A DNA stretch of 62,500 bases from Leptospira adleri (GTDB lineage Bacteria; Spirochaetota; Leptospiria; Leptospirales; Leptospiraceae). The stretch is taken from contig NZ_NPDU01000013.1 in NCBI RefSeq assembly GCF_002811985.1, forward strand, positions 1 to 62,500. Direction: 5' to 3'. Every line of letters starts with the position of its first letter. Within the stretch, counting starts at the first letter, position 1. Below the pieces are notes generated by a model. The model was not told where the DNA came from. It worked only from the letters and a program-made list of their open reading frames with translations, and did no database searches. The position numbers and the translations under genes are program-made. Positions 20,485 to 37,684 of this stretch are shown here, one piece after another.

Positions 20485-21537
20485 TTAAGGATAACTAATA
20501 TAATCCCAGGCTGCCTGTTGACTCGGAGACATCGTACAATTGTGTTTTGCATTTTCATCTCCGCTCGCACAAAGATTGGTGGTCAGACGGTGCGAATTCC
20601 CGAAAGGAGCAGCGCCCGCATCCGCGTCGGTAAGAGTTCCCGTCATTCCGAAAGAATTCAACCAAACGTCCGTAACTTGATTCGGATTTCCGGAGAAGTT
20701 CGCCACGGAATCGCCTACGTGAATCAATCCAAAATAAGAATTCGCCGAAGTCAAACCCGCAGCGTTCAACCACGGAGCGTTACTTGCGGAAGCGACGTGA
20801 TAATCGGAAACGCCGCTGTAAATGGAAACTCTTCCGAGAGACTTTATCTTTCCTTGATACGCCGCGTGCCCGCTCCCCTGAGAATGTCCTCCCAGATAAA
20901 CCTTGCTCCAATTGACCGAATCTCCGTTTAAAAATTGTCCCCAACCGTCGTTCGGTCTTTTTGCAACGAGATATTGGAGCAGTTTCAAAAGTCTTCCGTC
21001 GACCGAATTGATAAAATCCACGGAAACCGCGCCCGTCTTATCTACGCCCGTTAGAATTTCCTCTCTCGTATTTCCGAAACAAGAAGCAGAATTATTGGGC
21101 GCCGTGTTGCAGATAACGTTGATCGGCTCCGAGTTCGGATACATAAGCCCGATACTATGATATCCGCGGAGCGCGCCTTCCTCTAAAATTTTAGAAACGG
21201 AAATCGGATTGGAACCCGAACCGGGTAAAAAAACTGAGAGTAAATTTTTCGCAGTTCCGGAAGGAAGATACGTCAAATGGGGATCGTTGTATCTTAGAAT
21301 GCAACTCGCGCCGTAACTCGGAAGGACAAAAATTCTTGTAAGTCCGTTGTATGTATCCACCCGAGGAGGAAGAGAAGTCTGTCCGCATTGGATAAAATCA
21401 AGAAGAGCCGCTCCTAAGACTGCATCGCGGAGATCCTCGTCGCTCTGCTTTTTATCTTCGGACAACTTCTTACAGCCGAAAAGAAGGGACAAACAAAACA
21501 AAAAGATATAACAGTATTCTAAAGTGTTTTTTTTCAT
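20485..21537 (-). CDS. Putative lipoprotein, alpha/beta-hydrolase fold
   Basis: 350 residues. The signal peptide ends in LSLLFGC, a good spirochaetal lipobox. The mature part has strands leading to FLPGSGSNP (oxyanion region) and the nucleophile elbow VYLGGHSQGSGHAAYQG with Ser in G-H-S-Q-G; a late His in FGNSHRLTTN could complete the triad. The layout resembles the BPSS1187-type hydrolases. Several cysteines (CGQ, ASC, VICN, SCFG, NLCASG, HNC) could form disulphides in an exported protein. AAAGG precedes the ATG. An esterase or lipase role is plausible; the substrate is unknown. Confidence 0.82.
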   Translation of the reverse strand: MKKNTLEYCYIFLFCLSLLFGCKKLSEDKKQSDEDLRDAVLGAALLDFIQCGQTSLPPRVDTYNGLTRIFVLPSYGASCILRYNDPHLTYLPSGTAKNLLSVFLPGSGSNPISVSKILEEGALRGYHSIGLMYPNSEPINVICNTAPNNSASCFGNTREEILTGVDKTGAVSVDFINSVDGRLLKLLQYLVAKRPNDGWGQFLNGDSVNWSKVYLGGHSQGSGHAAYQGKIKSLGRVSIYSGVSDYHVASASNAPWLNAAGLTSANSYFGLIHVGDSVANFSGNPNQVTDVWLNSFGMTGTLTDADAGAAPFGNSHRLTTNLCASGDENAKHNCTMSPSQQAAWDYISYP

Positions 21538-21715
21538 CTTACCTTTTTTTGTTTCTAATCGGACCTAAAAATCTTCCATTGGAGAAAACATTGTCTGTTT
21601 CTCTGCATTTCACTCTTTCGTTTTTTCCTAAATTTTATCGCGCAATGGAAATAACTTTTTTCGTAGACGGGAAAAATTTCATTGTGAAAAGGAGAAATGA
21701 TTCGTCCGAGTTTCT

Positions 21716-22636
21716 CTAAAAAACTTCTCCGCTTCTGTATTCGCGGTTTCGATCCCTCGCACAAGCTCCGGAATAAGGACATTCTGAATTTTCAGAAATC
21801 AGCCGAAAGGAACCGGGATCCGCTCCGGGAATCGCTTCCCCTTGCCAATAGACAAAACGAAAATCCTTTGCGTAATCCGAATCCATGGAGATCTTCGCGT
21901 CCAGAGGATTTGGATATTTCAGCACCAAAAAATTTTCCGTTGCGCAGGTGAAAGTTTTCACATCTTGAGAATTCAAATAATAACACCGTTTTCGATCCTT
22001 TGCGTAACGATCAAAAAGTTCGAAGGTGTTCGGATCGGCGTCTCGCACGCGGTTGCCGTTATAATAAATCGAATTCTTCGTTTTTAGAACGTCGTAATAG
22101 AAAGATCGTAAGAACTCGGGGGACTCCGCGTTCTCCTCTAAAATGCCGCCGAGATAATAGAGCCGTTTTTCATCGAAGCCGTAATCTGTCGGGATTCCTT
22201 CTCGACCGAGGATTCGGAAACTTTCCGGTTTTGCTTTTTCTAAAACCGAAAACACGATCTCTTTCTCAGTCCAAATCTTCAGATCGAGCGGAATCACGAT
22301 CAACCAAGCCTTCGGAGAATTCGTTTTGATGTTCAGATTCGCCGTGACAAAGTAGACGTTCCTTAAATCGGAAACATAATTTTTTCCTAATATTCTGAAA
22401 CTCTCCGGATCCACCTCCGGCAATTTTGTTTCCTTATAATATACACTCTGGTCGTCCTTTGCGAAATCTTTGTCGACGATCTTAAAATTCTTCCTCTCGC
22501 TCGTATCGATCTTTTGATCTTCGTAGTAGGGGAAAATCCAGTATTTGTAGTGATATCCCTTGGAACAGGAAAGGAGAAATAAGAATATTAGAATCCATCG
22601 ATATTTCATAAGATATGTTTTCTTTGATTTCTCCAT
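21716..22636 (-). CDS. DKNYY-repeat putative lipoprotein
   Basis: About 306 residues. The N-terminus (KYRWILIFLFLLSCSKG) is a lipoprotein signal with the lipid-modified Cys in LLSC. The body consists of repeated units of the DKNYY type: FAKDDQSVYYKETKLPEVDPESFRILG, YVSDLRNVYFVTANL, FDEKRLYYLGG, TKNSIYYNGNRVRDADPNTFELF and YAKDFRFVYWQGEAIPGADPGSFRLI. DKNYY proteins are exported repeat proteins of unknown role. Three in-frame starts compete (GTG 22648, ATG 22636, ATG 22609). I chose 22636 because GAAAGA precedes it; the last would still leave a complete signal peptide. Confidence 0.82.
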   Translation of the reverse strand: MEKSKKTYLMKYRWILIFLFLLSCSKGYHYKYWIFPYYEDQKIDTSERKNFKIVDKDFAKDDQSVYYKETKLPEVDPESFRILGKNYVSDLRNVYFVTANLNIKTNSPKAWLIVIPLDLKIWTEKEIVFSVLEKAKPESFRILGREGIPTDYGFDEKRLYYLGGILEENAESPEFLRSFYYDVLKTKNSIYYNGNRVRDADPNTFELFDRYAKDRKRCYYLNSQDVKTFTCATENFLVLKYPNPLDAKISMDSDYAKDFRFVYWQGEAIPGADPGSFRLISENSECPYSGACARDRNREYRSGEVF

Positions 22637-22769
22637 TCTTTCGCGCACCCATCGGCCGACTCGAACAGCTTTCGATCGAATCGAATTTATAAAATTAAAA
22701 TTCTTGAATATTCTAAGAATCGCTTATTTTTGGATCGTTTTCCGAGCCTTTCGTAAAAAGGTAGAACTC

Positions 22770-23093
22770 TCAATCGAAAATACCCAGGTCCATCTTTGCG
22801 TCTTCGGACGCCATTTCTCGAGGGTCCCATTTAGGAATCCAAACGACTTCCACTTCCGCTTCCGTGATCCCGTCCACGCGTAAAGTATGATTGATGACGT
22901 CCTGTTTCATCTGAGGCCCGGCGGGGCAAGCCATGGAAGTGTAAGTCATGTCGATCTTCGCTTTCGAGCCTACTACCTTGATTCTATAGATGAGTCCGAG
23001 TTCCGCGATCGAAATTCCGATTTCGGGATCTTCCACCTTTTTGACTTCTTCGTAGATTTGTTCTTCTAATGAGTTTGTAGGAGCTTCTAACAT
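22770..23093 (-). CDS. sufT: SufT/MIP18-family Fe-S assembly protein (DUF59)
   Basis: 107-residue protein of the MIP18/PaaD-like (DUF59) family that assists Fe-S cluster maturation. Hallmarks are [17 protein letters not shown] (DPE motif) and the reactive-Cys segment [11 protein letters not shown], then [10 protein letters not shown]. The frame stays open upstream to 23252, but that extension is a highly basic, low-complexity stretch and the family starts near [16 protein letters not shown], so ATG 23093 is preferred. It lies downstream of sufU on the same strand, separated by about 390 bases. It could be transcribed with the suf operon or on its own. Confidence 0.85.
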   Translation of the reverse strand: MLEAPTNSLEEQIYEEVKKVEDPEIGISIAELGLIYRIKVVGSKAKIDMTYTSMACPAGPQMKQDVINHTLRVDGITEAEVEVVWIPKWDPREMASEDAKMDLGIFD

Positions 23094-23482
23094 TTTCTTG
23101 GCCCTTCTTTTTCTTCTTTTCCCGGGTTCTTTCTGTTTTCCGGATAAACTTTTGCGGGATCTCCCTCTCTTTTCACTTTCAGAATCCGAAACCTTCTTGT
23201 CCAGAATGAGATCCCGTTTTTCTCCACAGTTGGTATCCAGGAAACAACTCAATGCTCACTTCTCCTATGGGTCGCGATGCAGAATCAATAAATTGATGTT
23301 CGATCTCATTTTCTTTGAACGGAGAAGATTCAATTTATTGACTGGAGCCGCGAGCCCGGTCCGCTTCGCTTCACGGAAAACCGCCCCAAAGTAGTTTTTT
23401 TCTCTTTGAACTTTTAACCGGTTTCTTTTGGGAACCTTCGCGGGAACTCCTAAAAATTCAAACCTTTCACGGAAAATTCGAT
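23094..23482. other. Non-coding gap between sufU and sufT
   Basis: No convincing gene. It contains a 12-base perfect inverted repeat (TCAATAAATTGA at 23285-23296 and its complement at 23330-23341) without a T tract, and a GCGGGAACTC motif at 23440-23449. The basic extension of the sufT frame covers part of the gap but is unlikely to be translated. Confidence 0.4.
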
Positions 23483-25142
<1,660 letters not shown>

Positions 25143-25147
25143 ATATG

Positions 25148-25459
<312 letters not shown>

Positions 25460-26659
25460 AATTCTCCCTCCACCTTCCTCGCGATGAGTGCGAATAGTTC
25501 TTCTCGTATAGTTTCCGATTCAATTTCACCGATGACTTGTCCAAGGAAACCGTCTACGATCATTCTTCTCGCCTCGTCCTCGTCGATCCCCCGGGAAGCG
25601 AGATAAAACAATTGGTCTTCGTCGATCTCTCCGACGGTGGCTCCGTGTTCGCACTTTACGTTTTCAGCATATACTTCCAATTTGGGAATCGACTCCGCTC
25701 TCGCGGTCCGGTCCAGAAGAAGGTTGTTGTTGATCTGAATCGCGTTCACATCCTTGCAAGTGTTCGGAATCTGAAGATTCCCCGTAAAGATATGATGCGC
25801 TTTGTCTCGGAACGCGCCCCGATAAAGAATTGAACTTTCAGTGTGGCTTTCTTTGTGAACGATCTTCACTTCCGAATCCTGAAATTCTCTTTCGGCCATC
25901 GGCGCCAAACCGAGCACCCGAGCGCGAGCGCCTTTTCCGGACAATTCCACTTGGAGAATGTTTTTACCTTTGTAACCGCCCGGCGTCACTTTTGCGATCT
26001 TCACGTCGGAATCCTCTTTTTGATCGGAGAATAGATTCTGAAAATGAAATATACTCGAACCGAAGGATTCGATTCCCGCATAGGAAAGTTTTGTTCCGGC
26101 CCCGCTCCGAAGAATCGTAAGCCCTTGGAAGAATTTGAAGTCTTCCTCTTCCGCACATTCGTAACGTTCCGCTAAAAAGGCCTTGCTGTGATTTCCGAAA
26201 TTCGCCACGACGAGAGGAAGAATTCTCGCCTCTTTTTCCAATCTAAATTTGATTTCGATCTCTTCGGTAAGAATTTGGTCCGCACCGACTTCGAGATAGA
26301 TCCCGTGTGTGAAAGAGGAAAGACTGAGAAGAGTGAACCATTCTTCATTCTGTTTTTGGAATGTGTTTTCAAGCGTGTTTAAAAAATATTCGAGCTCTTT
26401 GTCTGAAAGATTTTCCGATCCGATAACTTTCACTTCTTTCGGAGCGCGAATCGAAACCGCGTTTTCGTCGGGAAAATCAGAAAATTCTTCCGGATGAAAA
26501 TTGGAAAGAGGAACCTTGCGCCAGGATTCGTTTTCGGTTCTTGGAATCGAAAGCGAGGAGAACTTGGAAAAAACTTTTTTCCGAAAGTTTTGAAGTTCCT
26601 GGGGTTCCTTGCTCTTTGAGAGAAGATTTGCAAACTGAGTTTCTAAGGACACTTTGTTT

Positions 26660-28071
<1,412 letters not shown>

Positions 28072-29316
28072 TCAGACCCGTTCCCAATCCATCTTGATCA
28101 CGAGAATGTAATTGTCCCTCAGAGTATAAGTGAAAATCACGACTTGCTTATGAAGATCCATATCGTAAACGGGTTCGGTAACGGTCCACTTCGCGCGGCT
28201 CTGAACGACCTTCGCTTTGTGTCGGATGAAGAACGGTCTCCACGCATAATTATTTCCGATCTCGGTCAGATCGGAATCCCAATCCTCTCCGGGATGAGAA
28301 CGAAAATACGTAGGAGTAATTTGATAACCGAAGATGTCGCAGGCAAAAACGGAAAGAATTTCGGACGGAAGATGCGGAAGCATCAGATGTAAAACAACGG
28401 GAAGATCTTCCTTGCCGTTGTGTCTCAGAGATTCCAACTTTTCTCCCAGAGCGTCGATCACCGCTTGGCCTTTTTGAAATTCTTCCAAGAGTTCCATAAA
28501 TCTTAAGCCGGAGAATTTTTCGAGAGTGTCTCTCAGAGTTCGATTGAACTGTTTCTTGTCTTGAAATTCGACCTGAGGTCTTGAAAAATAAAAACCTTGC
28601 AGAAGATTCGCGCCCATCGAAAGAGCGAGGTGCAATTCTTCTTCGGTCTCGATTCCTTCAAAAAGAAGATCGGATCCGAGTTTTTGGGACATGTCCGCGA
28701 TCGCACTCAGAACGTTCTTAAAAGATCTTCGGTTTAAACTTTCCCTCATGATCTTGATATCCACTTTCATAATATCCGGATGAATATAACCGATTCTTTC
28801 CAAGTTGGAGAATCCGACTCCGAGATCGTCCACGGCGATCTTAAAACCGTAGTCCTTAAAAACGTTTACGATCGAAAGAAGTTTTTCTATACTCCCATCG
28901 AACTTATCTTCGGTGATTTCAAGAACTACATCGGCGGGAGAGATCTCGTATTTTTCTATAAGATTGAGAACGTGTAATCTTTTCAGATCCAATACGTCGC
29001 CCGTGTGAATCATGGAAAGAAAATTAGGCATCATATTCAGAAAGAGTTTGGTTCGTAGTCCCGTATCTTTCAGATGCCGAATCGCTTTTTCCCGGATCAA
29101 TCGATCGATCTGAATCAAACGGATCGTGTCCAATTCCGGATTGTGAAATTGATATCCTAACGAACGGTATTCGTTTTTTTCGGGAGAATAGAATCTTCCC
29201 AAAACTTCATATCCTACGATATTACAATTCGTGACTTCCAGGATCGGTTGATAGTGGGGCTGATAGTAATTCTCCCCATAGGAGAGAATGTTGCTTGTAT
29301 CCTGGCTGTATAACAT
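28072..29316 (-). CDS. EAL-domain protein, probable cyclic-di-GMP phosphodiesterase
   Basis: 414 residues without membrane segments. The N-terminal EAL domain (about residues 20-260) keeps the catalytic set: ExLxR as EVLGR, Asn in LFLNMMP, Glu in VLEITE, the DD pair in VDDLGVG, Lys in IMKVDI, Glu in LFEGIETEEE and QGFYFSRP. It could therefore be active in degrading c-di-GMP. The C-terminal 150 residues form a second, PAS/YkuI_C-like domain (VVLHLMLPHLPSEILSVFACDIFGYQITP... ending DNYILVIKMDWERV), probably sensory. It is a single gene with no obvious operon partner. Activity is predicted only from residue conservation. Confidence 0.9.
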   Translation of the reverse strand: MLYSQDTSNILSYGENYYQPHYQPILEVTNCNIVGYEVLGRFYSPEKNEYRSLGYQFHNPELDTIRLIQIDRLIREKAIRHLKDTGLRTKLFLNMMPNFLSMIHTGDVLDLKRLHVLNLIEKYEISPADVVLEITEDKFDGSIEKLLSIVNVFKDYGFKIAVDDLGVGFSNLERIGYIHPDIMKVDIKIMRESLNRRSFKNVLSAIADMSQKLGSDLLFEGIETEEELHLALSMGANLLQGFYFSRPQVEFQDKKQFNRTLRDTLEKFSGLRFMELLEEFQKGQAVIDALGEKLESLRHNGKEDLPVVLHLMLPHLPSEILSVFACDIFGYQITPTYFRSHPGEDWDSDLTEIGNNYAWRPFFIRHKAKVVQSRAKWTVTEPVYDMDLHKQVVIFTYTLRDNYILVIKMDWERV

Positions 29317-29471
29317 GATCGTTTAGATTCTCTTTAACTGGATTCCGCAAAGACCGGTCCGGCAAGCAAAATTCCGTACAAAAAGGTTCAAATTAAGAGG
29401 AAGAGAAGAACACATTCTTCTTTTTTTTTATTAACGTTCGAAAAAACTGACAATTCTAAAGGTATTCTTGC

Positions 29472-30434
<963 letters not shown>

Positions 30435-30809
30435 AATTCTTCCGATATCGTATCCCAAAGAGGCTTTTTGTCCGTTTGCGATCTTTTTTGGTTCGGACGG
30501 TTTGTCGAAACGAAGAATTCCGTTGAAAGAGAAATATTCAGTTTTTAAATATTCTATTTTTCGGATCCATTTTTCCGAACGGACGCAAGAACGACTCTTT
30601 CTAAAAATCCTTTAAAAAGAATTTCGAATCCGCCCGAAAGCGCGGATCTCCCCAACAAGACTCCGTAAAATAGATCCGTGAAACCGTTCGCGAACCTCGA
30701 GAAGAACTTCTTTTGCGGGAACACCTCAGCCTTATTTCGAGATTACCCGATTTTAGAAGTGATTTCGATTCCGATATTGGGCGCTTGGGTCGTTCGGTCC
30801 GTTCTTTAT
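30435..30809. other. Non-coding gap between convergent genes
   Basis: Nothing recognisable: no terminator-grade hairpin and no copy of the dispersed dyad. The plus-strand ORF reaching into the channel gene from 30678 is an antisense shadow. Confidence 0.4.
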
Positions 30810-32165
30810 TTAAGAATGAGAATCCCTGCTTTTCTGAAACGTTCTGCTGAGGTCCATCTTGACGTTGAGTTTACGAAGGCTTTCCTGCATCGCGTCTCGA
30901 AATCCGGGATACAGGCTCAAGGCTTCCAAAAAATCTTCTTTACTCAGCCTGTAGATCTCGCAGATCGAAGTGCAACGAATCGTCGCAGAGCGCGGTTCCG
31001 CGGTAACCAAGGCCAATTCTCCGAAAAATTGTCCGTCCCCAAGAGTCACGATCACTTTAGAATCGTCGGGAGCCAATACGTCGACGTGCCCTTCGCTCAG
31101 AACATAGAGATTGTGTCCGATATCTCCTCTGTGAAAGATGATATCCCCCGGAAGAAAAACGTGATGTTTTAAAGAAAAAATCAAGCTCGTCACGAGCGAA
31201 GGATCCGCTCCTTTTAGAAATGGAACCTTCTCTAAAAATTCTCTATGAAGATGAATTCTTACGTCCCTCTGAAGGGAAACGGGAAGGTCGCTTAACAATT
31301 CTTTTTCGTTTTCTCCCCATCCTCGTTCGATGATATACATATAATAATCTCGAATTTTTCTTCGGAGCCAGAAAGGAAGTTTTCTCGCCCTCAAAAAGGA
31401 ATCCACTTGAGCCATTCTTTGCAGTTTGGTGGCTCGGACCAAATCCAAGTTTGCGAGAATACTCGCGACGTTACCGATCACGGTGGCGTAGACAAGCGCT
31501 CCGGTGAGCATAACGCAGATCGTATAGATCCTCTGATGAGTCGTGGTAGGAACGATGTCTCCGTATCCCACCGTCGTCAAAGTTGTGATCGTCCAGTAGA
31601 GCGCCTGCACGTATTGATCCAAACCCGTATCGATCGAATCCAGATTATCTATATACAACCAACCGATCGCGCACCAATGAGCGACGACGCTGATCCAGAA
31701 CATAAGCAGGACCAATCTTAGAATTCCGGGAGCCGGTTTGAACGCGAGATTCAATCGATAGAGAATCCCCGGAATACGAACGACCTTTAAGATGCGGGTG
31801 ATTCCGAAGAGGAGATATAAAAACGGATGTAAGGAAAGATCGGTATTAAAAATGCCTTCGGCCGCGAGTTCAAACGGAAACGCCGCTAGAAAATCAAAGA
31901 CGAACCACGTTTTGAAATATTTTACGATTCCTTTTTTTTGAATGTGAATCCATTTCCCTTGAACGTATTCGGGAGGGAATATATTCACAAGAATATCTCC
32001 GAAAAAAAGGATATCCACGAGAATATAGAGACCGGTTACTACGAATCCCTGTTTGTAAGAAAGAACCACTCGAAGAGGAGATTCTATCGAAGCATAAAGA
32101 ATGCAGATGAAGATCAAGATGTCCCAGAAGATTCGTAGTTTGTTGTCTACGTGAAACATGCTCAT
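30810..32165 (-). CDS. Cyclic nucleotide-gated potassium channel (SthK-like)
   Basis: 451-residue six-transmembrane channel with a C-terminal cyclic-nucleotide-binding domain. S1-S4 span about residues 10-140, with an S4-like [16 protein letters not shown]. The pore helix and filter are [19 protein letters not shown], a K+-type TVGYGD. S6 is followed by a C-linker ([27 protein letters not shown]) and a CNBD (about 325-430) whose phosphate-binding cassette [19 protein letters not shown] keeps Glu and Arg. The layout matches SthK of Spirochaeta. It probably opens on cAMP or cGMP. It is monocistronic, behind a repeat-rich gap. Confidence 0.93.
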   Translation of the reverse strand: MSMFHVDNKLRIFWDILIFICILYASIESPLRVVLSYKQGFVVTGLYILVDILFFGDILVNIFPPEYVQGKWIHIQKKGIVKYFKTWFVFDFLAAFPFELAAEGIFNTDLSLHPFLYLLFGITRILKVVRIPGILYRLNLAFKPAPGILRLVLLMFWISVVAHWCAIGWLYIDNLDSIDTGLDQYVQALYWTITTLTTVGYGDIVPTTTHQRIYTICVMLTGALVYATVIGNVASILANLDLVRATKLQRMAQVDSFLRARKLPFWLRRKIRDYYMYIIERGWGENEKELLSDLPVSLQRDVRIHLHREFLEKVPFLKGADPSLVTSLIFSLKHHVFLPGDIIFHRGDIGHNLYVLSEGHVDVLAPDDSKVIVTLGDGQFFGELALVTAEPRSATIRCTSICEIYRLSKEDFLEALSLYPGFRDAMQESLRKLNVKMDLSRTFQKSRDSHS

Positions 32166-32756
32166 TGTATTCTTCTTTGCTCCCTTGAAATGCGCTTTTA
32201 ACTCCGAGATTTTTCTCTCAAGAGAGAATCCCCAGGTTTCCCTATCTTAAGGAATAGGCTTGAGAATGAAATAATTTATAAGGAATCTCGTCGCTTCCCG
32301 AAGTTAACATTTATCAATGTTTTTTCGGATTGAGGTCGGAGTTCCGACCTTTGAAAACTCCGGACGATCGATCGAGGCCGCCTTTCGCTCTAAGGCGAAT
32401 CTTTCAGAAAAGGGAACGTATGAGTTCCTACTTTTAAAAATCGGAAATCGTCCTTTTGGATAAAAACATAGGAGTTCCTACTTTGCTTGGGTCTTCCAAG
32501 CGAATCCTCTTCGAAGACGAAAGTGGGAGTTCCTACTTTTGGTTTCAAAGGAGATTTTCTAAAAAATGCGGGAGTTCCCGCATTTTTTAGAATCGGTCGA
32601 TTGGATCGATGACGATCGTTTTAGGAGAATGAGATTCTACTTGAAAAAAAGGCCGCCCAGTAATCGCTGAAAAAGTAGGAACTCCCACTTTCGTCTTCCA
32701 CGGGGAAACGGATAATCACTTTGAGACACCCCGCAACGCGGGAACTCCCCAAAAAC
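32166..32756. repeat. Non-coding gap with the densest cluster of GGAACTC dyads
   Basis: Copies: GGTCGGA-GT-TCCGACC near 32335; GAGTTCCTAC at 32422-32431, 32472-32481 and 32527-32536 (three in direct orientation, 50 and 55 bases apart); the long palindrome at 32557-32592; GTAGGAACTC at 32675-32684; GCGGGAACTC at 32738-32747. No gene is supported here. Confidence 0.7.
32557..32592. terminator. 36-bp perfect palindrome downstream of purQ
   Basis: Arms of 17 bases around a central GT (left arm TTCTAAAAAATGCGGGA). As RNA on either strand it forms a GC-rich tip with an A/U stem, A tract first and U tract last, the form of a bidirectional rho-independent terminator. It lies about 165 bases after the purQ stop on the minus strand. 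Its tip is one of the GCGGGAACTC dyads. Confidence 0.65.
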
Positions 32757-33416
32757 TCAGGCTCCTAGGATCAGATCCAGGACGACTTTTCCGTCTTCTT
32801 CTCCGGTAACAGGGTTCATCGCTCGTTCAGGGTGAGGCATCATTCCCGCGATCTTAAAATTCTTCGACGTAATTCCCGCAATCGCGTCCAGAGAACCGTT
32901 CGGATTCTCCCCAAAATAACGAAAGAGAACTCGTCCCTCGTCTTCGAGTTGTTTCAAAACATCCGAAGTCGCAAAATAACAACCGTCCGCGTGCGCGATC
33001 GGAATTCTCAATTCTTTCTGAGGATCCAAAGAGGAAGTCACCGGATTTCCAGAAGAACCTTTTTTCAAGGTCACGGTTTTACAGATATATTTCAGCGTTT
33101 TGTTTCTTGTCAGAGCGCCGGGCAAAAATTCCGCCTCGGTAAGAATCTGAAAACCGTTGCAGATTCCGAAAAGTTTTCCGCCTTTGTCGACGTGTTCCTT
33201 CACCGATTTCATCACAGGAGAAAAACCCGCCATCGCACCGGAACGAAGATAATCCCCGTAGGAAAAACCTCCCGGAAGAATCACGAGTTCGTATTTTTTT
33301 TCGAGCTGATCCCTGTGCCAAATACGATCCACTTCGGCTTTATACTGATCTCTCAGAACTCTGTAGATGTCGGCGTCGCAGTTGGAACCGGGAAAGGTGA
33401 TTACGGCAACTTTCAT
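32757..33416 (-). CDS. purQ: Phosphoribosylformylglycinamidine synthase, glutaminase subunit PurQ
   Basis: 219-residue class I glutamine amidotransferase that supplies ammonia to PurL in purine biosynthesis step 4. The N-terminus [12 protein letters not shown] is diagnostic. The catalytic Cys is in [11 protein letters not shown] and the His-Glu pair in [26 protein letters not shown] is the oxyanion region. Its start overlaps the purS stop by four bases (ATGA). With purS encoded separately, the PurLQS complex type is expected; purL itself is not in the window. Last gene of the ccm-purCSQ block. Confidence 0.96.
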   Translation of the reverse strand: MKVAVITFPGSNCDADIYRVLRDQYKAEVDRIWHRDQLEKKYELVILPGGFSYGDYLRSGAMAGFSPVMKSVKEHVDKGGKLFGICNGFQILTEAEFLPGALTRNKTLKYICKTVTLKKGSSGNPVTSSLDPQKELRIPIAHADGCYFATSDVLKQLEDEGRVLFRYFGENPNGSLDAIAGITSKNFKIAGMMPHPERAMNPVTGEEDGKVVLDLILGA

Positions 33417-33636
33417 ATTTTTTGAATATTAGCGGAATATGTTTCGATTACGTGGTTCACGAGAATTTTGTCGCAGAGTCTTTCCACGTCCTTTCTCGCC
33501 GTTTCTTCGTTCGGAGCGTCGATCTTGAGTTCGATGTATTTACCGACTCTCACGTCTTGAACCGATTTTTCACCCACTTCGGAGAGAACTTTTTTCACCG
33601 TGCTCCCTTGCGGGTCCAGAACGGATTCTTTGAGGA

Positions 33637-33661
<25 letters not shown>
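33413..33661 (-). CDS. purS: Phosphoribosylformylglycinamidine synthase subunit PurS
   Basis: 82-residue small subunit bridging PurL and PurQ. The sequence from [19 protein letters not shown] through [10 protein letters not shown] to the C-terminal strand is the standard PurS ferredoxin-like fold, with the conserved VLDPQGxTV motif. The frame is open far upstream, but the family begins at ATG 33661, which overlaps the end of purC by 25 bases with GAGG upstream. The stop overlaps the purQ start. Confidence 0.93.
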
Positions 33662-35633
<1,972 letters not shown>

Positions 35634-35640
35634 GGTTGGA

Positions 35641-36333
35641 TTACTCTTCCCTTTCCGGTAAACTTTCTCGGAGATCGCCGATCTTTGCGAGACGATACGC
35701 AAAACGAAAGAGAACTAAAAATAAAATGTGATACGCGAGAACTCCCAGCCAAAAACTCTGACGGATGTCGGAATCCATTCCCCCTTTTCCAAGGACGGAC
35801 TCGGGATGATTTCCGGGATTGTCCATCCAACGAATCGCTCCCCAAGTGATCACCGCGTTGACGGCGCAGAGAATGCTCAAGAAGGAAGAGAAAATTTTCT
35901 TCTTAGAAGAATCGGTGATGAGAATTCTAAAAACGAAATAAGCGATCAAACTGATAAAAAGAACGGTGAAGGATTGAAGTCTCGCGTCGGTTTTGTCCCA
36001 GGAAACTCCCCACGCGCTGTAAGCCCAGATTCTTCCGGAAAAGATGACACCGATCGCAAAGAGAAGAGAAATCTGATTTGCGGCAAGAGAAAGTAGATCC
36101 CACTTGGATTCTTTTTTCCAGAGATAAAGAACCGCGAAGAAGAGAGAAAAGACCGGACCGTAAAGAGCGACCCAAGCGACCGGAACGTGAAAGTAAAAAA
36201 TTCTATGAGCGATTCCTTGTTGAAGAATCACGTTCGGATAATTGAGAGAAATCAAAACCGCCGCCGGAAAACCGACGAGAAAGATTGCGGATAAAATCCA
36301 GTCGAAAACGGGATGTGCGATTCGGATCTTCAT
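35641..36333 (-). CDS. ccmC: Cytochrome c maturation heme protein CcmC
   Basis: 230 residues with six probable transmembrane helices. The family hallmarks are [14 protein letters not shown], with the His of the heme ligand pair, and the tryptophan-rich periplasmic loop [16 protein letters not shown], a slightly divergent WWD motif. It loads heme for cytochrome c assembly (system I) together with CcmA and CcmB upstream on the same strand. The second conserved loop has [16 protein letters not shown]. The gap to ccmB is 47 bases; the phosphatase gene follows almost without a gap. ccmE, F, G and H are not in this window. Confidence 0.9.
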   Translation of the reverse strand: MKIRIAHPVFDWILSAIFLVGFPAAVLISLNYPNVILQQGIAHRIFYFHVPVAWVALYGPVFSLFFAVLYLWKKESKWDLLSLAANQISLLFAIGVIFSGRIWAYSAWGVSWDKTDARLQSFTVLFISLIAYFVFRILITDSSKKKIFSSFLSILCAVNAVITWGAIRWMDNPGNHPESVLGKGGMDSDIRQSFWLGVLAYHILFLVLFRFAYRLAKIGDLRESLPEREE

Positions 36334-36380
36334 ACGAAAGAGAGTATTCGAGAGAATGCCGGCAGAATCAAGAAGATTCT

Positions 36381-37023
<643 letters not shown>

Positions 37024-37052
<29 letters not shown>

Positions 37053-37671
37053 TTTTTCCCTCCTTGAGATTCCAAGTCGAAGTCTTTTGAGAAAAAGGAA
37101 TTCCCGGATCGTGAGTTACCATCAGAACCGCGGCATTTTTGGAATATTCTTCCAGAAGGCGAACGGCGATTTCCAAACCGGTTCTGTCGAGGGCCGTAAA
37201 CGGTTCGTCCAGAAGAATCAAATCTCCCCCCGTCAGGAGCGCACGTGTCAAGCCGGCCTTTTGTTTCATTCCTCTGGAGAATGTAAAGATCGGATCCTCT
37301 CTTCTCGTCCAGAGTTTGAAGGAACGAAGTAGGAACTCCATCTTTTCCCTCGGGAACTCGATTTCTGCGATGGAGAGAAAATAACGAAGATTCTCCTCCA
37401 AACTCAGAGAAGTGTAAAGCCCGAGCTCGTGACCCAAGTAGGAAATCTGCGGCTTTTTAGAATTCGAATCCGAAAAGGAAAACGATTCCTTATGATGCGA
37501 GTGGTTGAGAATACTCCGAAGAAGGGTGGTCTTTCCGGCGCCGTTGTCTCCGCGAAGAAGAATCAATTCTCCCCGGAAAAGGGAAAAGGATATCTGTTTG
37601 AGAATCTGTTTTTTTCCGATAGAATAAGATAGATCTTTGCAGACGAGAAGCGCTTGTTCTTGAGATGGCAA
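37024..37671 (-). CDS. ccmA: Heme exporter ATP-binding subunit CcmA
   Basis: 215-residue ABC ATPase. Walker A is GDNGAGKTT, signature [16 protein letters not shown], Walker [13 protein letters not shown] and His switch VTHDPG. The short length and the SRGMKQK-type signature suit CcmA of cytochrome c maturation, confirmed by the overlapping ccmB and nearby ccmC. The start is TTG behind GGAAGA. It is divergent from the TPR gene with only 13 bases between start codons, so the promoters must lie inside coding sequence. A GTAGGAACTC dyad falls in frame at 37329-37338 (MEFLLR). Confidence 0.9.
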
Positions 37672-37684
37672 ACCGATTCTTCCT

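Noticed and set aside
32422..32684. CRISPR-like array from regularly spaced GAGTTCCTAC motifs
   Set aside because: Only three copies are in direct orientation, the repeat is about 10-20 bases, spacing varies, orientation switches, and no cas genes are in the window.
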